Made by a program: the position numbers and the translations under genes
Shown here: positions 6,023 through 11,309 of the stretch, one piece after another
How positions within the stretch are numbered: position 1 is the stretch's first letter
How the letters are laid out: every line of letters begins with the position of its first letter
NCBI GenBank assembly: GCA_045649485.1
Contig: JAZRPZ010000076.1
Span: 1-11,309, forward strand
DNA: 11,309 bases
Reading direction: 5' to 3'
From: RUG11247 sp045649485
GTDB taxonomy: Bacteria; Bacillota; Clostridia; Christensenellales; Aristaeellaceae
Notes under the pieces: generated by a model
Seen by the model: the letters and a program-made list of their open reading frames with translations, nothing else
Databases searched by the model: none
What the model was told of the DNA's origin: nothing

Positions 6023-7202
6023 ATTCGAATATCATCTCACCGTTTTCAGCTGCGTGTGCTGTGCGGAAGGCAAGGGTGCCTGCATAGCCCTGCATGCGGT
6101 TGAAGCCGGTGAATATTATTTTGCCTTTCCATATTCCGGCCTTCGGTACGGCTTCGCATGGAATGGCGGGATCTGCGGGGATCTGCCAGTTGCCGAATGG
6201 TTCTTTGGAATACATATACAGTGCGCTGCCGTAAAGCGAGTATACGAGATAATAGTGATCCCCGTATTTGAAATAATCGGGGCATTCGGGCTGATTGTCG
6301 TCCGCGTTGATAAATATGGGTTCGGCGGCTTCCTGCCACGAATCAAGGTCTGCGGAGATAAGATGCGCAAGGCAGCCTTTGTTTTCGCTGAGCAGCGAGG
6401 TGGTGAGGAACATGTGGTACATGCCGTCTTCGCCGAGAATTACTTTGGGGTCGCGGGCGGAAGGACCGTGATACCTTTCGGAAAGCAGGAAAACGAATGC
6501 AGAGTCCTTCTCGAAATGATACCCGTCTGAAGATATGCTGCGGCAGATGCGCGCGGGCGAACCGTCAGTCATGCGCACGGTGTAGAAAAGATAGTGGAGC
6601 GAACCCTTCTTTATCCATGAACCGGTGCATATTGAACCCTCGATGGGGTCGGTTATTTCGACAGCCATGGGGTGTATCTGCCATGTTTCAAAATCATCTG
6701 TGGAAATATGCTCCCACTGATGGGCGCCGAAATTCCATTTGCTGTGGTGATGACGCCTGTCCTTGAGATAAAGTACGTGATATCTGCCGTCATCCACATA
6801 TGGCATGCAGTCGCCTACAAATACGTTTTCGGAAGGTCTCCAGCCATCGGCACCTGTGAATGTGGATATAACGCACGGAGTTTCGGTGCGGGGCGGAGAA
6901 TATGGGTCGCAGCCGACGGTGCAGGTGGTTTCTGACGGATTCTCGGGGCTGAACAGAATTTTTCCGGCAGGCCATTCTTCATCGATGATTTCTCCGTCGA
7001 TGCGCAATTCCGCTCGATGGGACATAAGGATTATTTCTGCACGGCTTTTCGGGGAGGCATCTCCCAGCAAAACAAGTGGCGTTTCGCGGAAATCGGTATA
7101 TATCCGGCACTCAAGCCTGCCGGATGTACATGTGATATCAAGCCCCGGTGAAGTGAAGCGCATATCCCCCGATTCGGGTATGTCGAAATGCAGACGGTAC
7201 AT
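6021..7202 (-). CDS. GH32-like (clan GH-J) beta-fructosidase-type glycosidase with an N-terminal beta domain
   Basis: 393 residues from the ATG at 7200-7202. Residues about 125-393 read as a five-bladed beta-propeller with the three acidic positions of GH32. D131 in VGDCMPY stands where the nucleophile of the NDPNG box should be. R250-D251-P252 (SARDPKVIL) matches the RDP transition-state box. E306-C307 (QPECPDYF) matches the EC acid/base box. Also seen are KDRRHHHSKW (148-157) and EGSICTGSW (188-196), which I associate with a GH32/GH43-like subgroup. Residues 1-115 are beta-rich; classical GH32 enzymes carry their sandwich domain at the C-terminus instead. No signal peptide, so probably intracellular. 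Likely role: release of a sugar, such as fructose or another ketose, from an imported glycoside. It starts 2 nt after the kinase stop, with its RBS inside the kinase gene, so the two are coupled. The family is fairly safe, the substrate is open. Confidence 0.82.
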   Translation of the reverse strand: MYRLHFDIPESGDMRFTSPGLDITCTSGRLECRIYTDFRETPLVLLGDASPKSRAEIILMSHRAELRIDGEIIDEEWPAGKILFSPENPSETTCTVGCDPYSPPRTETPCVISTFTGADGWRPSENVFVGDCMPYVDDGRYHVLYLKDRRHHHSKWNFGAHQWEHISTDDFETWQIHPMAVEITDPIEGSICTGSWIKKGSLHYLFYTVRMTDGSPARICRSISSDGYHFEKDSAFVFLLSERYHGPSARDPKVILGEDGMYHMFLTTSLLSENKGCLAHLISADLDSWQEAAEPIFINADDNQPECPDYFKYGDHYYLVYSLYGSALYMYSKEPFGNWQIPADPAIPCEAVPKAGIWKGKIIFTGFNRMQGYAGTLAFRTAHAAENGEMIFE

Positions 7203-7204
7203 GG

Positions 7205-8569
7205 TCAATCCTCCCTGTATTTTATGAAGGGTACAAAGTCGGCAGCAGAGGACAATACTCCGGATGCTGCGGCTGCGAAAAGTGCTGCGCCGGATGCGGC
7301 TTCTTCGCTTGCTGCGGAAACGGACACGGGCAAATCGAACATATCGGCAATGATTTCTGTGATAACGGGTATGCGCTGCACTGCGTTTCCGGAAGCTACC
7401 ACTGTGGTCTTGCCGTCCATGCGTCCCTCAAAATGGAGGTAAAGCTCGCGGCACATACCGTTTATGAAGCCGAGCGCCAAAGCACCGGGGGTGAAATTAT
7501 CCCACGTGATGCCGCTGATGCTGCCTGTGGTGTCGGGCGCATGCCGGCTGCCGCGGAATGCCGTGTTTACCTCAAGGGGGGTGACGGATGCGGCATAGGC
7601 AGCTTTGACTATGGAATTCAGTACATCATACTGGGAAGTTTCGGAAAGCCCGGCTGCGGTCGTATACTCACGGAAGAAACGCTCCAGCAGCGCATATGAC
7701 GAGCCTCCGCACAGCGCAGAGGCGCAGGCAATGGTCCGTCCCTTTACAAGCGGGCGCATCTCCACGGCGGGGCTGTCGATGGGGGATTTGGTTATCATTG
7801 AAATCTGGCTGCCTGTGCCTATGTTTATAAGCACGCTGTTGTCGATATCTTTTACCGAACCGAGGATGCTTGCCTGATTATCACCTATTGCCACTGCGAC
7901 ATTTATACCTTTGTATGTGCCGGTGACGATGTAATCATCCGTCACCTCGGGCAGCAGCGCAGGGTCTATGCCGGCAAGTGAAAGGGCTTTTTTATCAAAA
8001 CAGCAGTTTTCTGTATCAAAAAGATCTAAACTGGCCGCTACTGATGCGTGCATAACGGGCCTTTTTGCGCCTGTGAGCCGCATTGCCGTAAGGTCCATTA
8101 TGCTGCATACGCATTCAGCATTGTGGGGCACGAGGGAATTTATTGCGTTGTAATAATGGCTTACAAGTCCGTAGCCCGTATAGGCAGGCATTCCTGTGAT
8201 TGCGGCAAGGCGCTCGCAATAAGTGGCGCCGTTTTCGGATATGATATCTCCGCGCTTGTCCTGCCAGTTTATAAGGTTTGATACGATCTGACCTTCATTG
8301 CCGATGTATACCAGGCCGTGCATCTGCCCTGTTATGCCTATGGAAACGATATCTGGATATTTTGCCAGTATATCGTCTGTCAGGGAGACCGCTTTTTCGG
8401 TTATGAGAGAAGCATCCTGCTCATGGAAAGCAGGGTTTGAGCACGGGATATCGGCATTATGATTTACCGTATAGGCTTCGACCTGACGCTTTGTGCGGAT
8501 ATCGATCACCGCTGCGCTTATTGATGTTGTGCCGAGGTCGATACCCAGTATGAGTTTGCCTGATTTCAT
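7205..8569 (-). CDS. FGGY-family carbohydrate kinase, sedoheptulokinase-like
   Basis: 454 residues from the ATG at 8567-8569. It is a two-domain ASKHA-fold sugar kinase. The N-terminal phosphate loop is GIDLGTTS (9-16). GITGQMHGLVY (78-88) and NWQDKR (101-106) contribute to sugar binding. IGDNQAS (228-234) carries the expected catalytic aspartate D230. INIGTGSQIS (249-258) binds ATP phosphates, and a glycine/alanine-rich C-terminal block (EEAASGAALF) closes the fold. Among FGGY kinases the pattern of GQMHG, WQD-R, the RPVM segment (170-173), GDNQAS and SRHAPD most resembles sedoheptulokinase as I remember the human enzyme; xylulokinase or another ketose kinase is the alternative. It would phosphorylate a sugar, possibly feeding sedoheptulose 7-phosphate into the pentose phosphate pathway. 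It is coupled to the GH32-like gene downstream. A terminator ends immediately before its RBS. Confidence 0.88.
   Translation of the reverse strand: MKSGKLILGIDLGTTSISAAVIDIRTKRQVEAYTVNHNADIPCSNPAFHEQDASLITEKAVSLTDDILAKYPDIVSIGITGQMHGLVYIGNEGQIVSNLINWQDKRGDIISENGATYCERLAAITGMPAYTGYGLVSHYYNAINSLVPHNAECVCSIMDLTAMRLTGAKRPVMHASVAASLDLFDTENCCFDKKALSLAGIDPALLPEVTDDYIVTGTYKGINVAVAIGDNQASILGSVKDIDNSVLINIGTGSQISMITKSPIDSPAVEMRPLVKGRTIACASALCGGSSYALLERFFREYTTAAGLSETSQYDVLNSIVKAAYAASVTPLEVNTAFRGSRHAPDTTGSISGITWDNFTPGALALGFINGMCRELYLHFEGRMDGKTTVVASGNAVQRIPVITEIIADMFDLPVSVSAASEEAASGAALFAAAASGVLSSAADFVPFIKYRED
7210..7215 (-). promoter_or_regulatory. RBS of the GH32-like gene (decides the start)
   Basis: GGGAGG on the minus strand lies 7 nt before the ATG at 7200-7202. 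An in-frame TTG at 7206-7208 would be only 1 nt away and is therefore rejected as the start. The site is inside the last codons of the upstream kinase gene. Confidence 0.75.
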
Positions 8570-8573
8570 ATAT

Positions 8574-8578
8574 CCTCC
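8574..8578 (-). promoter_or_regulatory. RBS of the FGGY kinase (decides the start)
   Basis: GGAGG on the minus strand, 4 nt before the ATG at 8567-8569 and directly after the U-tract of the upstream terminator. A more distal in-frame ATG at 8594-8596 falls inside the terminator loop with no RBS, and would add nine residues that do not belong to the family. Confidence 0.75.
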
Positions 8579-8612
8579 AAAAATATCCGAAGCCATGCGT
8601 GACTTCGGATAT
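8579..8612 (-). terminator. Intrinsic terminator after the PHP gene, abutting the kinase RBS
   Basis: A perfect 10-bp stem (ATATCCGAAG and CTTCGGATAT, 8583-8592 with 8603-8612) and a 10-nt loop, then TTTTT on the minus strand (8579-8583, sharing the last stem base). It begins 6 nt after the PHP gene stop. Its U-tract runs straight into the GGAGG of the kinase gene. Confidence 0.8.
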
Positions 8613-8618
8613 CTCTGT

Positions 8619-9308
8619 TTATTTCAGTTTTTCGATAACTTCGCCTTCGCGGCTGCGTATTGCTGCGATGAGGTCTTCCGAGGTGCGCAGGGGACGGGGG
8701 AAGCGCATGGCTCCGCCGCCGATAGCATCGGAAGTATGTGCATCGCTGCCGGCGCACTCAATGATATTATACCTGCGGGCCAGCTTTTTGGCCTGCACGT
8801 CAAAGGCGGGGTCTTTGTGGGAGAAATTGCATACCTCGAATGCTTCCACGGATTCAACATCGGGATAGAATTCCGGTATGTAGCTTGCCTTGCGGAAAGG
8901 ATGGGCATGGATAACGAAACCGCCGGCTTCCTTCACGCGGGCGAGATATTCCTTGCTGCTCACCTTGTCGATATCGGGGTTTGCCAGGAGGAAATCCTCG
9001 GTAAGACCGTAGGTCAGGTATTCGGGACCGGCGGTGAAGGTTTCCCAGCCGGGCAGCACGATAAGCCCGATCTTGTCGCCTTCCTCTTTTGCGGCGCGGT
9101 AGCCGCGGAAGAGGTATTCCACCTTTTCTGCCCAGGGAAGCTCCCTGTCGCAGCCGATATTGGCGTTGAAGAAGTGGTCGGTGGTTACTATCATGTCGTA
9201 GCCTGCTTCCTTGCAGGCACGAGCCAGCTCAGCGCCGCCGGAACGTCCGCATTTGCTGGTTTCGGAGGTGTGCAGGTGCAGCTGTACCAAAAAGCCTTTG
9301 TCTGCCAT
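8619..9308 (-). CDS. PHP-domain metal-dependent phosphoesterase
   Basis: 229 residues from the ATG at 9306-9308. It is a compact PHP (polymerase and histidinol phosphatase) fold with all usual metal-binding motifs. These are HLH at residues 11-13 (QLHLHTSETS), the TTDH motif (42-45), the glutamate in GWETF (87-91), IHAHPFR (133-139), and GSDAH (187-191) near the C-terminus. Proteins of this size and type include histidinol-phosphatase-like enzymes and the YciV/TrpH group, which remove phosphate or act on short nucleotides with Mn, Fe or Zn. Which reaction applies here is unknown. Cytoplasmic, no signal peptide. The start is chosen because AAAGGTG at 9318-9324 lies 9 nt upstream; the in-frame GTG at 9318-9320 is part of that site. 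It follows the NPP-like gene by 25 nt, in one operon with gltX. Confidence 0.88.
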   Translation of the reverse strand: MADKGFLVQLHLHTSETSKCGRSGGAELARACKEAGYDMIVTTDHFFNANIGCDRELPWAEKVEYLFRGYRAAKEEGDKIGLIVLPGWETFTAGPEYLTYGLTEDFLLANPDIDKVSSKEYLARVKEAGGFVIHAHPFRKASYIPEFYPDVESVEAFEVCNFSHKDPAFDVQAKKLARRYNIIECAGSDAHTSDAIGGGAMRFPRPLRTSEDLIAAIRSREGEVIEKLK

Positions 9309-9317
9309 GGTTCTGTT

Positions 9318-9324
9318 CACCTTT
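9318..9324 (-). promoter_or_regulatory. RBS of the PHP gene (decides the start)
   Basis: AAAGGTG on the minus strand, 9 nt before the ATG at 9306-9308. The site contains the GTG that would otherwise give a four-residue longer product. Confidence 0.65.
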
Positions 9325-9333
9325 CGGATTTGA

Positions 9334-10467
9334 TCAGGTGCGGTGGAGTATTACCGGCACCAGCATTTCGTCCTCGGTAAGCCCGGCGTGCAGTCCGATG
9401 AGGGATGCGCCGTCGGAGGAGGGGATCCTGTACATTATGTGCCTGTCGGCCGTGGCGCAGGCAACGTAATCGCCGATGAAATCATCGAACTTCGGGCTGC
9501 GCACGCCCCTGCCGAATATGCCCGTGCGGTATATATCCTCGCGGGAGAGCAGCTCGAACCATTCGCCGAACCTTTCGCGGAACAGCATCTCAAACGTGGC
9601 GCGCCGGTGGGGCTTTACATAGAAGGCGGCGGCACGGCTCTCCACCATGGGCGGCATCCAGAGGCAGTCCATGATGTCGGGATGATCGTTGAGATACACC
9701 GGGGTGGAGTTTATAAGCCCGTGGTCGGCGGTTACGATGATGAGCATGTCCTTTGTGCGCTTTGAAAGGCTCCTGAGCTCACGGTCGATCAGCCTGAACT
9801 GCGCAAGGGCCTGCTCCGAGCCAACGCCGTGGCCGTGCATGGAGGTGTCCGGCTCGCCCCAGTAGCTTATGGTAAGGCTTTCATCATTCGTGCGGGATAT
9901 GCGGGCCAGATTGTCGCAGATATCGGCAAACGAACCCACCCGCAGCTTCACATCCGCGCCGTGGTCGGAATAGGTGTCGAAGCCGTACTGGGAGCGGGTA
10001 ATGATATGGGGCGAAGCAGCCTTGATCTTCTCAAACACCGTTTCAAAGGGCATGAGATGGCTGGCGGCATGGGGGCCGTCTACCGGTTTTCCGGTGTAGT
10101 AGGTGGTGCGCATGAAGGTGGTTACGTCGGTGGCATATTCCTTGAAATAGAGCTGCCAGCCCAGCCAGCCGTGCTCGTAGGCGGACTGACCGTTGTAATA
10201 AGATGTGCAGGCGGCGGTGGTGGTGCTGGGGAATATGCTGGTAACCGTTGCGGCGATGTGACTGCGCATGTATGAATCAGCGGGGAGGGCCCCCTCAAGG
10301 GGGCGCACTCCCACGCCGTCGGTGATTATGAGCGCCACATGTTTGGGTGCTGTTGCCAGCTGTGCATCCAGTTCGGGCAGAGTGGGGTAGATGCTTTCTA
10401 CGCCGTAATGCTTCAGAATGGACGCAGTGGTTGACAATATGCTGCGGTCATAATCGGGATATATCAT
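9334..10467 (-). CDS. Alkaline-phosphatase-superfamily phosphohydrolase, nucleotide pyrophosphatase/phosphodiesterase-like
   Basis: 377 residues from the ATG at 10465-10467. The two-metal site of the alkaline phosphatase superfamily is complete by eye. There is a first aspartate D50 in LIITDGVG, a threonine nucleophile (T82-T83) in IFPSTTTAACTSY, D207 and H211 in WGEPDTSMHGHG, D248-H249 in VTADHGL, and a final histidine H360 in GLHAGLTEDEMLVP. The order and spacing fit type I phosphodiesterase/nucleotide pyrophosphatase (NPP, PF01663-like). The closing GLHAGLTEDEMLVP also recalls phosphoglycerate mutase (iPGM) and related members. There is no signal peptide or membrane segment, so it is an intracellular enzyme with a phosphate mono- or diester substrate that cannot be named. 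The start overlaps the gltX stop by 4 nt (ATGA), which explains the weak RBS and implies translational coupling to glutamyl-tRNA synthetase. The PHP gene follows. Confidence 0.86.
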   Translation of the reverse strand: MIYPDYDRSILSTTASILKHYGVESIYPTLPELDAQLATAPKHVALIITDGVGVRPLEGALPADSYMRSHIAATVTSIFPSTTTAACTSYYNGQSAYEHGWLGWQLYFKEYATDVTTFMRTTYYTGKPVDGPHAASHLMPFETVFEKIKAASPHIITRSQYGFDTYSDHGADVKLRVGSFADICDNLARISRTNDESLTISYWGEPDTSMHGHGVGSEQALAQFRLIDRELRSLSKRTKDMLIIVTADHGLINSTPVYLNDHPDIMDCLWMPPMVESRAAAFYVKPHRRATFEMLFRERFGEWFELLSREDIYRTGIFGRGVRSPKFDDFIGDYVACATADRHIMYRIPSSDGASLIGLHAGLTEDEMLVPVILHRT

Positions 10468-11309
10468 TTTTCCAGCCTCGCGATGGAAGCGGTGAGGCGC
10501 TTCAGGGTCTCTTCCTTGCCCAGCAGGTATGCAACTTCGAATGCTCCGCCGGGGGTGGACTCCTTGCCGGAAATGGCTATGCGCAGGGGCCACAGGATCT
10601 GGCCGTTCTTCATGCCGGTGGAGGGGATGAATTCCATCACCTTATCATGCAGCTCGGCTTCGGTCCAGGTTTCGATGGTCTCGATGAGGGGCAGGATAGC
10701 CTTCAGCGCAGTCAGAGCAACCTCAGGGTTGGTCTTCATCTTCTTGTGGGTGTAGATGGCCTCGTCGAATTCGGGCATCTCGGCAAGGAAGTCCACCATG
10801 CCGGGGATCTGAGACAGATACTCGGTACGGGCCTGCAGCAGCTCGGCGATGCGCTTGAAATCGAACTTTGCGGGATCCAGGATCTTGGCAAGCCAGGGAG
10901 TGGCATGGGCCAGGAACTGCTCGGGAGTGAGCTTCTTCATGTACTCGGCGTTGAACCAGTTCATCTTGTTCTGATCGAAGAAGGACGGGCTCTTGGAAAG
11001 GCCTTCCAGATCGAAGGTCTCTTCCAGCTCGGAGAGAGTGTAGAACTCACGCTCGCCGCGGGGAGACCAGCCCAGCAGCACCAGATAGTTGATGATGGCC
11101 TCTACCAGATAACCTTCGTTCAGCAGGTCTTCGAAGGAGGGGTCGCCCTGAGACTTGGACATCTTGCGCTTTACGATGGCCTTCTTGGGCTGACCGTTCT
11201 CATCCAGCACAACATTGCCTTCTTCGTCGGTCTCCATGGTGTAAACGCCGGTCTTCTTGTCGCGCAGGGTGCCTTCCACCATAACGGGGGTCAGGTGAAA
11301 GTCGGATCG
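10464..11309 (-). CDS. gltX: Glutamyl-tRNA synthetase, C-terminal part (5' end outside window)
   Basis: 281 residues are visible and the frame is open to the window edge, so the N-terminal Rossmann half is missing. The visible part starts near the end of the catalytic domain (SDFHLTPVM) and contains the class I signature KMSKS at visible residues 49-53 (11151-11165). It then has SFEDLLNEGYLVEAIINYL and LLGWSPRGE, a pattern typical of GluRS, and the helical anticodon-binding domain with FFDQNKMNWFNAEYM, ending GGAFEVAYLLGKEETLKRL. It charges tRNA-Glu (in Clostridia often also tRNA-Gln, later amidated by GatCAB). Two oddities: the signature is KMSKS where most GluRS have KLSKR, and about 35 acidic and basic residues are inserted just before it. 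The stop overlaps the next gene's ATG. Confidence 0.92.
   Translation of the reverse strand, partial: RSDFHLTPVMVEGTLRDKKTGVYTMETDEEGNVVLDENGQPKKAIVKRKMSKSQGDPSFEDLLNEGYLVEAIINYLVLLGWSPRGEREFYTLSELEETFDLEGLSKSPSFFDQNKMNWFNAEYMKKLTPEQFLAHATPWLAKILDPAKFDFKRIAELLQARTEYLSQIPGMVDFLAEMPEFDEAIYTHKKMKTNPEVALTALKAILPLIETIETWTEAELHDKVMEFIPSTGMKNGQILWPLRIAISGKESTPGGAFEVAYLLGKEETLKRLTASIARLEK

Noticed and set aside
8493..9380. Plus-strand open frame (295 codons) opposite the PHP gene
   Set aside because: It spans the kinase start, a terminator and the PHP gene on the other strand, with no RBS and no domain.
8619..10467. Possible phage-defence module (PglZ-like phosphatase plus PHP nuclease)
   Set aside because: The phosphatase has an NPP/iPGM-type ending and none of the BREX partners is present. 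Coupling to gltX argues for a metabolic role.
10468..10593. 42-residue N-terminal extension of the NPP-like protein
   Set aside because: It lies wholly within the gltX coding region in another frame. The ATG at 10467 overlaps the gltX stop in the usual ATGA fashion and begins the conserved protein.
1..11309. tRNA/rRNA genes, CRISPR arrays, insertion sequences, attachment sites
   Set aside because: I looked for direct repeats, cloverleaf-type sequences, transposase motifs and terminal inverted repeats. The inverted repeats found are terminators or parts of the T-box.

Overview
This looks like a chromosomal segment of a low-to-mid GC Clostridia member, most likely Ruminococcus/Oscillospiraceae-like. 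The evidence is a T-box leader in front of serS, a YhaM-type exoribonuclease, the MEP-pathway kinase IspE, AGGAGG-type ribosome binding sites and dense intrinsic terminators. The genus is an inference. I see no tRNA, rRNA, CRISPR array, insertion sequence or phage gene.

Layout. (1) 3-767 (+): C-terminal part of an MFS transporter, cut by the window edge, then a hairpin. (2) 890-1405 (+): a small, AT-richer P-loop kinase-like gene with its own promoter, ending at a strong 22-nt-arm terminator that also serves the converging gene. (3) 1507-3805 (-): serS followed by yhaM. serS has a full T-box leader (about 3819-4036) with its own promoter. (4) 4138-5981 (+): ispE, divergent from serS, with a 4-nt overlap into a cytoplasmic-looking beta-lactamase-fold serine hydrolase. 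A bidirectional terminator follows. (5) 6021-11309 (-): gltX (cut by the window edge) overlaps by 4 nt a nucleotide-pyrophosphatase-like phosphohydrolase, which is followed 25 nt later by a PHP phosphoesterase. After a terminator come an FGGY sugar kinase of sedoheptulokinase type and, 2 nt further, a GH32-like glycosidase.

Functional reading. Much of the window is housekeeping: aminoacylation (serS, gltX), RNA turnover (yhaM) and isoprenoid precursors (ispE). Two small units are less ordinary. One is a sugar module in which a glycosidase with no visible secretion signal is coupled to a ketose-kinase-like FGGY enzyme. The other is a pair of metal-dependent phosphoesterases (NPP-like and PHP) tied to glutamyl-tRNA synthetase. 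Their substrates cannot be read from sequence. I found no clear evidence of a wholly new multi-gene system; the best leads are the GH32-like/FGGY pair, the gltX-linked phosphoesterase pair, and the insert-bearing KMSKS-type GluRS.

Nearly all intergenic space is accounted for. The only stretch above 300 bases without a gene is 3806-4137, which holds the serS T-box leader and two divergent promoters.
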